The translations under genes were made by a program, and so were the position numbers. Shown in pieces: positions 24,443 to 37,205 of a stretch of DNA of 64,000 bases. Origin of the DNA: Antedon bifida (taxonomy: Eukaryota > Echinodermata > Crinoidea > Comatulida > Antedonidae); the NCBI GenBank assembly GCA_963402885.1, contig OY727094.1, forward strand, positions 27,530,501-27,594,500, in the 5' to 3' direction. Numbering within the stretch: the stretch's first letter is position 1; every line of letters starts with the position of its first letter. The notes under the pieces were generated by a model that saw nothing but the letters and a program-made list of their open reading frames with translations, was not told the DNA's origin and made no database searches.

Positions 24443-27400
24443 TTTGACTGTCAAATCACTATATCAGCGGGTATTGCAATCAGTAGGCTTCTTTAGAGAA
24501 CAAGAAAGTCCCTATCCGTCCACCTGAAAGGCAGTTCAACATTCTAAACGTAGCAATTCATTCGTAAATTTAGCTTTCTTTGACAAGCAAAACAAGTGTT
24601 ATCGAAGACCGTGCTGACGTGCATGACCTACCGTATTGTTTAAACACAATTACTTGTGTTGCAGATAAAAGATGACCTTACGCCTATCCCAATCAAAGAA
24701 AAAATCAATAAATTAGGCAAATGAACACTTGTGACCAAAACACTCAGCTGTCAGCTGTTGTTGCGGCTATTGGCCTATTTATAATTTATGTTAAAACTAG
24801 CGAGATTTTATCCGATTTCCTTAGTCACAACACTATATAGACACAAAATAATGTATTATATTTTCTTTTTACTAATAATTGACTGCTTAGGTTTGTATTA
24901 AAAGTATAAGTTTGAGATTTCCCGTGGAAATAAACATAAATACTCTGAACAATGTGCCATCTAGATGATAAAAGTGCAAAGTGCCATAAATAGTAGAGTT
25001 GTAACGACGACAACATGTTGTATTTAAAGAGTTACAATAAATTATGTTTTGAATTATTCAACACTACCGATTGGTCATCATATCATAACCGACCGATCAG
25101 TCCGTTATAACATTTTTTATCTCCGGAACGGTAGTCATGTGATGTCTTTCCAACCAATCGTGGCGTATTTAAATGGCTATGTAATATAAACATTAAGTAG
25201 TATAATAGTACCTACTGTATTTGTAACAGTATATAGTGCATCTGATCTTTATATAGTCGGCCTATATTATTAGTCCAGATTCGGAATTAAATTTAGAGCA
25301 GTGTTATGAAAAACAGAAGCCGATTTGTTTACCCAGCTGTGTTGGCATAATTATATTCATCATTGATTTTTAAAATACCGCCGTTTCTCACTATGTCAAA
25401 CACCGGTAATATATCCACGGAGTAATGAATACCTAAGTGTTTAATATTGCTACCTAGGCTATACCATAAAAATAGAAGGATAATATATGCCTACCTGCCC
25501 TCATAATGGACTACAATAAGTTAACCGCCATACACAGGTTCCATTGAAAAAAACAATATGACTATAGATAGGCCTATGCCTACACTAAAATATAACTCGT
25601 TATAAATCCGTTATATTAGGCCTACCCGTTTCTTTACGGTGAGATGCTTAATGATACAGTTTTTATTACGTGATACATGCCCGGATAATGATCAGCGTTT
25701 ATTTTATGTAATAATGAGGAAGGGCGCCACTGTTCGGCGGCGTGTAGATACTTTTAGAGCCAAAGATGGTGTCACACTTCGCTTAACAAGGCCATACGTA
25801 CATATATGGCTGCAGTCGCGTGCTCGACCGACATAGTGAGCTAGCTGTAGAGTCGCGTTGCACGCGACTAAAAACTAGAGACGCGCTCGAGATAGGGCGC
25901 AGCTCACGACGATTAAGGACAGACGATTTAAACGAAACATGGAGATATTAATGACAAAAGCACAACAAAAATGGTGTTTTCGGCAATAAATTTGTAAAAA
26001 GAACCACAAACATCAAACTTCTAATGTTTCGTTAAGATAAGAATTAATGTGATGTTTTCATACTGTTTTTGGATCTTTTTAATTGTCGATACATGTATTT
26101 GGGGTGAGTTTCGGCGTGACATTACTATACTGATGTAATATTTAAAAGGGTATTTTTTCATAGGCATATATAATTAAAATTATCAATAATATTATCACAA
26201 CATTACATAATTATGGTGAATGTACGACACTTTGGAGCCTTACAAGCACCAAGGGTAATTCACTCAGGCTTATAATATTAATAAATAATAACAATAATTA
26301 GATTTTTTTTCAATCAAAAAACATACCTTTGTAAGCCTAAAATTTCTATAATGTTACTGATTCATTGTATATGTTAAAAAATACCCATTCCCCTCCTTCC
26401 CCTTACAGTTCGCACGGATGATCGACTATTTTGTATAGGCCCTTATTGATTAAAATAAATATCGACTGATTGATTGATTGATTGATTACACATGCCTACT
26501 TTTCTCTTTTATTACCCCAGCATTTTTAGAAATAATATACATAATTGATTATTAAATTAAAATCATTAATTGAAAAAAAAAAATGTATACGCATACACAT
26601 TGTATTATTATCACTAAACATAGGCCTATGTATTCACCCTGGTGAAGAAATGTTTCTAAAGCTAGATATTAATTTCTCTATCTCTGTCCGATGATAAACA
26701 ATTAAATAATGTTTTTTAAAAATCAGTTGGTTTGCAATAAAATAAAACATTAAAATAAATGTAGGCCTAGTCCGGTACCTAAACAATCCAAATTGAAACA
26801 CAAATTGTTATTCCAAAGCATAAACATAATTATGATTAATTTGCATAATATATATATTATATATATTACATTTTATATGATAATTAAACTTAATTTTACA
26901 TTCATCTATTGTCTACTACTTTTTACGAGGCGCTTTTGAAAGTGTATCGCATTCATTTGCATTGATCGATCGAATAGGAAGTGTGATATCTACTAGCCTA
27001 GGCCTACACTATATACACAGACAGCTGGACAGAAAGACCATGGTATACTATACCGTATTTATTCGAAAAAAATGGCGGCGTTTATTCGAGGGACGTATTT
27101 ATTCGGGGGAGGCGTTTTTTTGGCCGTAATATTTTTTGTTATCATGTACTGTATGCTATAATCAAAATCCCATAGGCCCTAGAGTTTATTCGAATAAAGT
27201 ATAGGCTAGGTACCTTTCTGAACTGACTAGGCCTAGGCCTATTAATTATGTTGTTTCCTTATTCTTATTTTAACACAAACATATGGACAGTTTAAACAAG
27301 TTAACGAATTACCAGATCCTATGGTATATAGGCCGGGCCTATTATAGCCATTGTGTCAAAACTCACCTTTTTGGCGTGTGGAGTCGCGTGCCTTCTTGAA

Positions 27401-27569
27401 GCAAACGAGCATGCCATAGGCCTAGTAAGGCCTATATAGCCTGGGTCTAGGTCTACGTATTATGTCTTGGTAACATATTTTATTCATTGCATTTTATAAC
27501 ACACCCGAGTGTTTCCGTGTCAATTGATTGGTTAATTTCGTATCACATGGTCAACTGGCGCGGCACGAG
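24443..27569. other. Gene-poor region upstream of NXPE-B
   Basis: No exon I can support. Bases 25100-25200 (CCAACCAATCGTGGCG with an adjoining TATTTAAA) resemble 11810-11900 and could be promoter-proximal sequence of NXPE-B, about 0.7 kb upstream of its first coding exon. There are a (TGAT)n run near 26463 and many TAGGCCTA words. Just downstream, inside intron 1 of gene B (24113-24290), CTGGCATAATT is repeated. Confidence 0.45.
25805..25878 (-). repeat. Short dispersed repeat, TAGTCGCGTG type (inverted copy)
   Basis: On the minus strand it reads TTTTTAGTCGCGTGCAACGCG, then CACTATGTCGGTCG and GCACGCGA, matching 5447-5533. Confidence 0.6.
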
Positions 27570-27903
27570 TAACATTTGCCTCACATCAGTGTGCGCCGAG
27601 GATTTCGTGAGGAATCGGCCACGCGTGCCGCTGAGGAAAATATCTATCGTGTTTAATATTTTTTGGCACGCGTGCCATTTTCCTCAAGTGTGCGCCGAAC
27701 GTGAGCTTCCTGCTCACTAAAACATTCCACTGCGCATGACATGTTCTGATTTATTATGATATTTCAGCGCGTGCCGTATAGCGTAGTTAATTATCCAATC
27801 AGAAAATCGCGTACTGGAGGCGTTTAGTGTGATATTTTCCTCAGCGGCACGCGTGGCCGATTCCTCACGAAATCCCCGGCGCACACTGTGAGGCAAGTGT
27901 TAA
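27570..27903. mobile_element. MITE with long inverted ends rich in CACGCGTG
   Basis: The first about 80 bp (GCCTCACATCAGTGTGCGCC, then GGCCACGCGTGCCGCTGAGG) are mirrored at the right end (about 27828-27903). TAA/TTA at the ends suggests a three-base target duplication, as for PIF/Harbinger-type MITEs. It abuts the Harbinger fragment that begins at about 27903. Confidence 0.75.
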
Positions 27904-28843
27904 GGGGCATTCCCACCTGCTCCGTTTCGCGGAACGGAAGACGGCGCCGTTTCTTTCAACGTGACGCGCCCGTTCACCGTTCCGTTTTAAACATTCACAC
28001 CTGTTCCGTTTTGTGACGTATTCCGTGACAACGGGCAAACGTTAAAATGGCAGCCGTTTCTGGATGGTCATCGGATGATAGTGAGGACGAAATTATTCTT
28101 TCCGCTATAATTTTAGCCAAAAGAAGGAAAAGAAAATGGGTGAAGGAGGTCTGTTCAGAAAGAAAGCAATTTGGTCAATTTGAAACGTTGGTAAAACGTA
28201 ATCTGGCGACCAATGAAGACGAATTCTTCAATTATTTTAGAATGACGCCTCACCAATACGGTCATCTTGTCAGTTTAATTAAAGATGATATTACAAAACG
28301 GGACACAAGATTCAGAGAGAGTATCTCCGCGGAAGAACGTTTATCCATCTGTTTAAGGTACGGTAATGCTCCGAGGTTTATTAATTAAAATTATATTCGT
28401 CTACTTAGTTGTCACCAAACTTAAATAGGCCATTGTATAGTAGTAGGTCTTGTATATGATTATAGGCAATTATGGGCATTAGGGCCTATCATTTTCACCA
28501 ACATAATTATTATTAAATAATTTAATTTAATACAGTTTTTGTATTTAACTCCACCAAAGTTCATGAATACGCATGAACTTAGTAGAACGTCTTACGAAGA
28601 GATTTTTACATCGTAAATTAGGCTTTTTGAAATAATATTTTATAGGCCAAATTAGTAATACCAAATAGCCTAACTGCCGTTTACAAAGACATTGGAGTAA
28701 TTTTGAAACTTGTTTTTATGTCTTGTTTTAGGTATCTTGCTACGGGTGATTCATATCCGACGATGTATTTTGCATATCGTGTTGGGAAGTCGACTATATG
28801 TAAAATTATTCCAGAAGTCTGCCAGGCAATTTGGTACAATTTC
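27903..28843 (+). mobile_element. PIF/Harbinger transposon, truncated
   Basis: After a GGGGCATTCCCACCTGCTCC end beside TTA, exon 28047-28357 encodes the N-terminal part of a HARBI1-like transposase: FGQFETLVKR, FFNYFRMTPHQYGHLVSLI and ISAEERLSICLR. It splices in phase to exon 28732-28843: YLATGDSYPTMYFAYRVGKS, then IIPEVCQAIWYNF. The catalytic DDE part is absent. At about 28844 the sequence passes directly into an inverted fragment of NXPE exon 3, so the 3' end is lost and the element is inactive. PIF/Harbinger elements move by cut and paste using this transposase and a Myb-like partner; no partner gene is seen. Confidence 0.85.
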
Positions 28844-29698
28844 GACCATACTGATCACGTGCATAGATCACCAACTTTAACAGTTCTGTCTGTATTTTTC
28901 AAACGAATAGATGATCTATTTACATCAATCATACTTGTGTACTTATTGTGTGGTGAATTAGCAGAATTCGCTATCGTTTGGTTACGTTCTTCTGGTACCT
29001 TGGAATCAATATTTTAATTTCATTCATTCACCGTTAACATATTATTTGGTCACCATAATCATACGGGCCCGTCACTAAAAATCTCGTCACAAATCTATGC
29101 CACGTGGCATTTGATAGTGATATGGTGTGATTTAACATTGTATTCAATGTTATAAATTATACCTTAGCCGCACTGTGGTGTGAGATATAACTTCTAAATA
29201 TAATCAGGGAGTTGTTAATTAGCAACTCCTTAATATAATCACCCTCAATAACCCTTAGGCCTATAAGGTGAAGTTTATCGAGATCTGTGTTTACCTCTGT
29301 AGGCCTATACTTGACTGTAGGTCTACTCTGTCGTTGATAGGCAATCAGAGACTTGTAGCTTGTATCTTGTAGGCCTATATACACTGTTAAGTTTTTCTTT
29401 TGAATCTAAATAATACACATACATTAATCTTTTTATCATTACTCAATGTAATTAAAATAATTAGAATAATTAGTAAACTCTCCAAGCAATTAAATAAACA
29501 TTTATTATGTAATGTTATAAAAGGTTAAAACCTTTTATACATAATAACATTAAAATCAAATGTACATACATTAAAGTGTACAAGTTTAAAGCAGGTCGTT
29601 ACCGGGCATACTATAAATAAAAAATACTGCATCCTTACAAATATACAAACTAAACAGGATATGACTGCCATGATGAAAAGTTGTATTTTTGAAAACAT
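28844..29698 (-). pseudogene. NXPE relic F (exon 1 and part of exon 3)
   Basis: Exon 1 is intact at 29639-29698 (MFSKIQLFIMAVISCLVCIF, then GTAAGG). Bases 28844 to about 29000 hold the 5' half of exon 3, with MIDVNRSSIRLKN and TVKVGD recognisable. The sequence then stops at the junction with the Harbinger fragment, after an internal deletion of about 16 bases relative to A. The rest of exon 3 and exons 4 and 5 are missing. A weak candidate for exon 2 is near 29165-29195. This is a truncated sixth member of the cluster. Confidence 0.75.
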
Positions 29699-30125
29699 GA
29701 TCCGCAGGAACAGGTAGTCTGTCGGTTTATTCACAACATTAGAAACATCAGTGACTATGTTAATGTATAACATGAATGATGTACACTCGGATTATTTTAT
29801 GAGCAAAGTCTAAATATCGACGTTGTTAATGATTAATAGACTAAATTCAAAGATCAGTCTCAAACTCAAGTTGGTTATGAGGTTTATCTGAAGTTTGTTC
29901 CTAAAGTCGTTAATAGAAATAGATGCCTATAGATAGATATCTTTGTTTTCTAGCTCTAGAAAACTATATGGACATATGAAGTCATATCACTACCATGTAT
30001 TTTGGCACATTACGCTTTTTTTTGTCAAACTAGTTTGATAGTGTAGACGGCTTAACGTAACGTAATTGGAGTTGCTGTACGAGATTTCCTTTATGAAGCA
30101 TTCACACTAGGACCCAACGTATAGC
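29699..30125. other. Spacer with a dispersed repeat
   Basis: Bases 29960-30085 match 48163-48290 (GGACATATG, CACCATGTATTT or its variant, AAACTAGTTT, ATAGTGTAGACG). No gene seen. Confidence 0.5.
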
Positions 30126-30810
30126 CGTAAGCCGCAGCAGCGGCTGAGCTGCCGCAACAGTGATTTATTAATAATTTGCTTGCTTCTTGTACTTATCTAG
30201 CATATTACATTATGTGATTAACAATAGGCTAAATGTTGCTTAAATACAATAATATAATATTTGTTTTAATTGTTTTGGTTTTCTTTTGAATTTTAATATT
30301 GCTTTTTCAAAAGTACAGTACCATGTATTAACTAATAATATAATTATTAATAAATATTATTAAAATGATTGTAAAATGTATAACAAACATCATAACTAGC
30401 ACATGTAAATACAGACAACAGAGACTTGACATTAGTACACTTTATTGTTGTATCCTTGTGGTAGTATTGCCATTCTCACAAACATGGTGATGAAATTTAA
30501 ATTCAGTTATTCTCCAGAAAGATAATCAAATACAAAATATGGTACATTATACGTATTTAAAAAGATATTGCTCTATTGCAGTCAAGTGGGTTTTAGACAG
30601 GTGATAAATGAGTATACGAATCTTTTGTTTAAAAAGTTTTTTTTTCAAATATGTCTGCACAAATTGAAAGTTGCAATTCAAGGTTTTAGTAAAATTAATA
30701 AAAATATAATTATTTTGCCACAATGGCGTTTCATACGTATAATACTTGAGCTCACATTTCAGACAAAAATCGAAACGTCAACTGGTGGATTAACATAAAC
30801 AAAAATCAAT

Positions 30811-31303
30811 CATTAATTCACAATGCGTTGTGTACAAATTTCAATGTGGTTTGTGTGATACAAACTATGTCGGTTACACTTGCCGACACCTTTACAAACG
30901 CATTAATGAACATAACAAAAGTATTATAGGCGATCACCTAAAACAACATGGCATAACTGGTGATATCTCAGAATATTTTAGAGTCTTATCTAAATGTAAC
31001 AATAAGTTTGATTGCCTAATTAAGGAGATGTTGTGGATCAAAGAGATAAAACCTACACCCAATAAACAATCGGATTCCATCAAAGCTAAATTGTTTATCT
31101 AACTCAGTAGGAGTAGCTAATTACTTAATTAGCCCTCAATTAGCATTTCCTGTCACCAACTTTGGTGCTTAGTGCACATAATTATTATTGTTTTGTATTC
31201 ACTTGATCTTGAAAATGGTTCTATGATGGTACCAAAACGTCGATCTCTCTTTTTGTCATTAAATTTTATATTGAAATTATATAGTAAACGTCTTTTAATT
31301 CGT
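30811..31303 (+). mobile_element. Penelope-like retroelement, 3' fragment
   Basis: Encodes a GIY-YIG endonuclease-type end (VYKFQCGLCDTNYVGYTCRH, LYKRINEH), typical of Penelope-like elements, followed by a 3' region with GGTACCAAAACGTCGA. It is flanked by AAAAATCAAT at 30801-30810 and 31304-31313. Copy 2 of the duplication has the empty site with a single AAAAATCAAT near 50493. It is therefore a 5'-truncated insertion younger than the duplication. Confidence 0.85.
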
Positions 31304-31704
31304 AAAAATCAATGACTACCAACTTAAGCCATGTCTATTCAAGAGGCTACAATCAGGGAAGAGTAAAATTACATAAATTGTAATTTAACTTTTCCCTGCT
31401 ACAATTTATATACAAAAAGAAACGCTGGTTTATTATTATTATCCTCTTGGAATGCGTTTAAAGTAAACGTTGTGTTTATGTTGAATTTTATTTATGAAGT
31501 ATAATTAAACAGAATAGTAAGCGCGATTGCCACATGATCTCGTGAATAGAATTATAAAGTAAATACAAATATTTAACTTTTACATTCAAGAGAAATCATA
31601 TTTTAGAATAATAGAGGGATTATTTGTCATTTATTAAACAAACAGGACGTTTACTTATGTTTCACGTATGAATAAACAAAATACACACCGTTTTTAATTT
31701 GTAA

Positions 31705-34700
31705 CTATACTGGACATATATGTGAAAACATCAAAAAAAGTTCTTGGTGAATAACTGGTGACGGCATGTGTACGGTATTCATAGACGGATATGACAAGTT
31801 CATATCCCAGATATCTATAATATGAATACCTAACCCCGAGAAAATGTTAATGAATAACTTGTAAATGTTATATACTATTTTATCGCTAGCGTATAATAAT
31901 GAATTATTCGAAGGATGATTCCGAGGGTGCGGGGTCTTCACCACTATCTTTGCGTTCGGACAACGTTTCATGAATCGGACAAGTGTCTCTCGCAAAAGTT
32001 GCAACCTTTCAGTGAAACTGTCTTTCGTCCATTGGATATAATGGGCCCAGGGACTTACAATAATTACGTATTTGCAGTCATTTTTGTTAAGATTATTTAA
32101 TATTTCATACTCCCATTTTCCGACTCGGTAATAAAACGTTGGAGAACCAAGAGTGTACGGATGGAAGTAAAAATCAAGCATCATAGAAGTGCTGTGATGT
32201 CGAATGTGCTTAGTGTTCGGTTTAGTAGTATATTTACTCTTTGTCACTCCCATAATATTCAGCAATTGTTCAGTCCACTGCCTTGTTGTAGAATCACCCA
32301 TTAAAATCATATGTTTTCCTTTTATGCATTTGGTAATTTCTTGTTTTGTCCATTGTTTTGTCTTGCAATGCAATGATGTCCATACATCGTTTGTCCAGAA
32401 CCCATCACTAAGAGGCATTGGTAAATCTGCCTTGCATTCTGGTAATCTGCTAATCACAAGCGGCAAATTTCCTACCGTAAACAAACAAAATCATTCAATA
32501 TGTTTGTTTTACTTTTCATTAACATAACATCTACTGTATATACAAACTATAGTAAAACGTCAATGTGTGTAAAGTTGATTTGGAATTTGATTATTCATTC
32601 ATTCATTCATTTCTTTTAATTTCGGACTTCGTATAATAATAATAATAATAATAATAATAACTGGTACTTGATATAGCGCATTATGCTGAAAGCCTCAATG
32701 CGCTTTACAAAAACAGAAAAATTTTGAAAAATTACAAATTAAAAAGGTGGGTTTTGAGGAGAGATTTGAAGACACTGGTGGAAGTAGCCTGACGGATTTC
32801 AATAGGCAACGCATTCCATAGAGAAACGGATGCCGAAGAAAATGAACGATTTCCATAAAACTTAGTGGAGGGATGAAATATATGGGCAAGAAGAGACTCA
32901 GATCTAGATCTCAGAGACCGCTTAGGAACATAAGGTTGAAAAAGTTCAGAAATGAACTTAGATGAAGAATTATGAAGAGCTTTGAAAACAAAGAGCAGGA
33001 TCTTGAATGTAATTCTTTGTGTTACTAATTCATAGAAAACCTCGTTCCATTTCATTTTTGAAGAGGTTTCGATTCAACAAGAAAATTGTCGTTTACTGAA
33101 CGCCCTAATGGGGTTTCTGCTTAACTTACGTTGTCATAAAGATCGCATTTAGAGGATTGTGTGCGATAGGTTGTCAAACTTACCTTCTTTGCTGATGTTG
33201 ATTAAAGTCGTCCCTTGAACCAGACGGGCATAAGTGACAGACCTTAAAAGTAACATGAATGAGTTTAATGTAACATTATTAGCCAGATGTATTGCAGTGT
33301 TCTATTTCCAACATTATGATAACAAATCCTCACCATTTTAACATTTTGCGAACAGTTTTATTGATAATGATTGTATTTGGGGATTTTATTTATTTATTGT
33401 CTTTTAAAACTATTTTATTGCCTCTGTTTAAGTCACTGTCCGTGCTTTGGTCAATTACAAATTTGTGTTATTCCTTTTTGTATTTTCACTCCTTTTATCG
33501 TAAATATACATTTCTATTTTTTACTTTTTATTGTTATTTTACTGTTTTAGCGAGTTTTAAAGAATTTGTATGTAGGCCTATGTTTTTAAACTTTTATTTT
33601 CTATAAACAGGACCATATGTAAAAGGTGCTACATCTATACCTGATATGTTTTTATCCTGTATAAATATGTTTTAAAATAAAAAAAACATTCCTACAAATA
33701 GTATGGTTATTACAAATTGCTATACAGTGTACCGTAATTATCAATATTTGTTTTTCCAAATATACCAACAAATACTATACTGACCAAAAACCAGTGGTAT
33801 TGTACTACATGTACTAATAAAGATACACCGTTTGGAAGACGGAATTGCAAGCAATAATTGAGTTAAATTGAATAATGTTTTAAAATGTTTTCAATTAAAA
33901 CAAATATAGTCATACTTAGAAAATAGTTGTTGATGAGATGAATACAACTTGGAAAACACGCTACCAATATAAGGAGAGTTCGTCTGCAGCCAACTCAACC
34001 TATCGCATGACGAGTTCATAGGTTTATCACAAAAGAATACAGTTTCTCCCATAGCTAATGGATGGCTGTATTGGCATTTATCAACGCCAAGTAATGCTTT
34101 TTGACTAATACTGCAAAATTGTGTTTCTGCTTTATTTATTTCAAAATATCCTTTCCATGCCAACCTTTTTTCCAAAGGCCATATTTCCTGTTCAATAAAA
34201 TCCACTGCTTCTGATGGATGGACAAGAACAATAGAAATGTTGACGATACCAGGCCAACCGGCGAAGAACAACACCTCATATGTACCGTTTTTTAAATCGG
34301 TTATCTTTCCTGTGTTGTGGTTTTCCTTAGAATTGATTGTTGCAAAGAAAAAATCACATCCACTTGTATATTGACCATGCTGATCACGTGCCTGGATTAT
34401 TACACCAAAGAAATCACCAACTTTAACGGCTCTGTCTGGATTCTTCAAATATATAGATGATCTATTTATATCAATCATCGAATTATTTTCTGATTTAGAG
34501 CAACTGTAAAAGGAATCTGAAATAAACTGACAAAATTCGACATTAGTTAATTACTGTATCATAATAGCTAATTTTCTCTTTGTTAAGAATTCGGGAGAAT
34601 TTAAGTATAGCCAATCAAGAGAGGACAGGGAGCTGAAAGAATTGGATAAATAATGTATGTATCTCACAGTTGAGACCCATGGTTCAATTCCTGCTGTGGA

Positions 34701-37205
34701 CATTTTTTTTCTCTCGAAAGAACAATCTTGTCCTGAAGATGTTGAACAAAACTATTTTTATATGATATTGATACTGTGGAAGAAGCAATTAATTCGCAAA
34801 AAAAAAAACAATAAAAACCTCTGGTTTGGATGGAATTACTAGTGAATCATTGAAAAACGGGGGTAATCCCATTATCATTACTTGCTCTGTTTGATAAATG
34901 CATCCAACTTGAACGACCTGACTGATGGAACATATATAATTTATATCAATATATAAAAAAGGGGCCATGAGTGATCTAAATAACTGCATGTCCAAGATTT
35001 TCAACATAATTTTAACCATGCACTATCAAATTACTATAGATGTTTTATATCGGAAATCCAGGGTGACTTTCGTGCTTCTCATAGGTGCGAGGACCACATA
35101 TTTACCTTGAAAAGAGTGTTTGGAGGAATGGTTTATTAAAATCTTTCTACCAATCAGGCATTCGAGGTAAAGCCTGGAGATTGATGACAAATTATTTGAA
35201 AATGTTTCATGTAGTGTCCACAGTGTCTTGAAACGGAATAATTTGTAATCCATGACAAGGGTGTGTTTTACCACAAGTTCTCTTTTGTATTTTTTTCTAA
35301 TGAATTTAAGAAATTACTTATATCAAATGGTTTAGGAGTAAGAATCAATGGAAACTAGTTAGTTATTGTGGACAGATGATATGCACTACTTGCAAACAAT
35401 GAATTGGAAATGAACCAAATGCTTGATTTAGCCTCTACTTTTGCAAAAGAATGGAAACTTAGTTCTAATTTTGAGAAGTCAAACATATTAGTATTTGGAA
35501 AACGAATCAATAAGGAGAAAATGGAAATTAGGTGACGGTTATATGAAGCTGAGTCATATAAATACTCAGGTGTGCTTATTTCAAGAAATTTGAATGACCA
35601 CGAACAATTTGAAAGTGTTGTAAGAAAGGTAATAGGTTGATTGCCTATATTAAATCTGTTATAGATAATTTTTGATAGGGTTTACTTTGGTGTATGGTGT
35701 AAATAAATCGGATATAGATGAATTAGAAAACCTCCGATTACAGATGGCTATAGCTACATCTTAAAAGCCCCCATTATGAACACGGCACGTCTGTAATTTA
35801 TGGTTGGTTGGTTCATGGAGGAAATATACAGGAAATATTTCCTCCATGGTTGGTTGAATACCAATAAATATTTTACATGATATTTTACGAAGTAAATATT
35901 TTTGTCGTTTAGTAAAAATGGAATTATATCGCTGGCTTAAACTACTTCTTAACACAACTAATTTGATTGTAATGTAAGTTTCGTTTCAAATGTGTTCTGA
36001 AGATCTACTAGAATATCTGCTTCACAACGGCCTATACTTTCCACATTTACAGTATGCGTGTGTAGGCCTATATTTTTATAGATATTTATTTTAGCCTAAG
36101 TATGTTATTACTGTATTGATTATTTTGTTTTGTTTATACGAACGCATCAATTATCTTTGAGCAGTGTCGCCAATAAAAAGGTGTAAGTTCAAATAAATAC
36201 TATTATAATAGAGAACTTTAGGAATTCTTGGTGTTATACAGTACGTTGTTTTAATCATAGAGCAATCTACAGAGGAATGACTTACTTGTGTTTTAACGTT
36301 TTGCCTGATGCCATGAGGTTGGTCATAAGGAGACAGCTTTATTTTTGCCTGAAGATATAAAGAAAACAGAGCATCAAATCAAGTGTGCCTATTCTGTCTT
36401 ATCATCATAAATAAAGGCCTTATCTGATTGGTCAGTTATTAGGTAACTTTCCTAGGGTGAAATACTTCCACTGTAGTGAATGTTAAAGTCAACTATATTT
36501 CATTTTTCAGCTTAATGACTTATTGAACATTTTTTATTTCTTGGATAATTATTATTAACATTGAGATTCTTAATTTTTGTATGTAAAGTAATTTAAACTC
36601 TATCATGTCAACATTACGTTAATTCTGGTCTTTAACCGAATGTTAATGGCAAATATATGAATACACCATAGGCTACTACTTGCAGGTTACACTCCAGTGA
36701 TAGGAAGTAAATATATAATATTATATTAAACCATCCCCGATAAATAGAACAGTTACGTAGGGGAGGTAAAACGGACCACTGTATGGTAAATGGTCTACTG
36801 ATTTTCTTTCTGTTGTGCTGCCCTCAACAATTGCTATTTCCAAAAAAAGAATAAACAACTTGAAACACATATTTTGACAAAATACATGACTTTTTATACA
36901 CAAAAATGAATAAAATAATTGATAATTTTCTGGATTTGCCACTTCTGACACGTGTGACATTCAACTTAAGTGTAATTCCATTCAACTTAAGTGCAATTTC
37001 ATTCAACTTACTTGCAATTCTATTCAATGTAAGTGCATAGGTTTACGAGTAAATTGCAACACATTGACTTACGGAAGTTCGTAATAATATAATCTGTTAT
37101 TAGGGATACAAAATATAAATCAATATTACTATCTATGATACTTACAATTACAACGAGTGAACAGATAATACATGCCACAATGAATATCTTTAATTTTGAA
37201 AGCAT
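31705..37205 (-). CDS. NXPE: NXPE-family protein C (PC-esterase domain), five exons
   Basis: Exons: 37146-37205, 36286-36348, 33916-34526, 33184-33242 and 31705-32471, giving 519 residues with all phases in agreement. The signal anchor is MLSKLKIFIVACIICSLVVI. Exon 2 (21 residues, AKIKLSPYDQPHGIRQNVKTQ) differs from A and B. Exon 3 begins FISDSFYSC after the AG at 34527, 25 codons shorter than in A, then continues into the same neurexophilin-like domain with LVHPSEAVDFIEQEIWPLEK. Exon 5 follows a TAG acceptor and holds HMILMGDSTTRQW, HPRNHPSNNSLLYASDK and DIWDMNLSYPSMNTVHMP. C and E form a subgroup distinct from A and B. Intron 2 contains an old LINE, and intron 4 a younger one. The role is inferred as for A; nothing suggests the gene is broken. 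Confidence 0.87.
32633..33027 (-). mobile_element. 5'-truncated L2/CR1-type LINE
   Basis: On the minus strand it encodes the end of a non-LTR reverse-transcriptase protein (RITFKILLFVFKALH, PYVPKRSLRS, GNRSFSSASVSLWNALPIEI, FKSLLKTHLF). The tail is GCGCTATATCAAGTACC plus a (TTA)n run. The empty site (GTATAATTCATAG) is present in copy 2 near 51825. It inserted in intron 4 of gene C after the duplication. Confidence 0.87.
34640..35760 (+). mobile_element. Old degenerate LINE reverse transcriptase, copy 1
   Basis: Out-of-frame pieces of a non-LTR reverse transcriptase are readable in order: KTSGLDGITSESLKNGG, HRCEDHIFTLKRVFG, NGLLKSFYQSGIRGKAWRLM, then ANNELEMNQMLDLASTFAKE and SNILVFGKRINKEKME. 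Many stops and shifts show long decay. A B-box-like GGTTCAATTCC lies just upstream at 34682. The same remnant is in copy 2 at 53420-54540, so the insertion predates the duplication. It lies in intron 2 of gene C. Confidence 0.8.

Noticed and set aside
25639-25836. 65-codon plus-strand frame
   Set aside because: Its end lies in the dispersed TAGTCGCGTG repeat and it has no homologous copy.
33292-33606. 104-codon plus-strand frame in intron 3 of NXPE-C
   Set aside because: Phe/Leu-rich AT-driven frame, split in copy 2, with no known motif.
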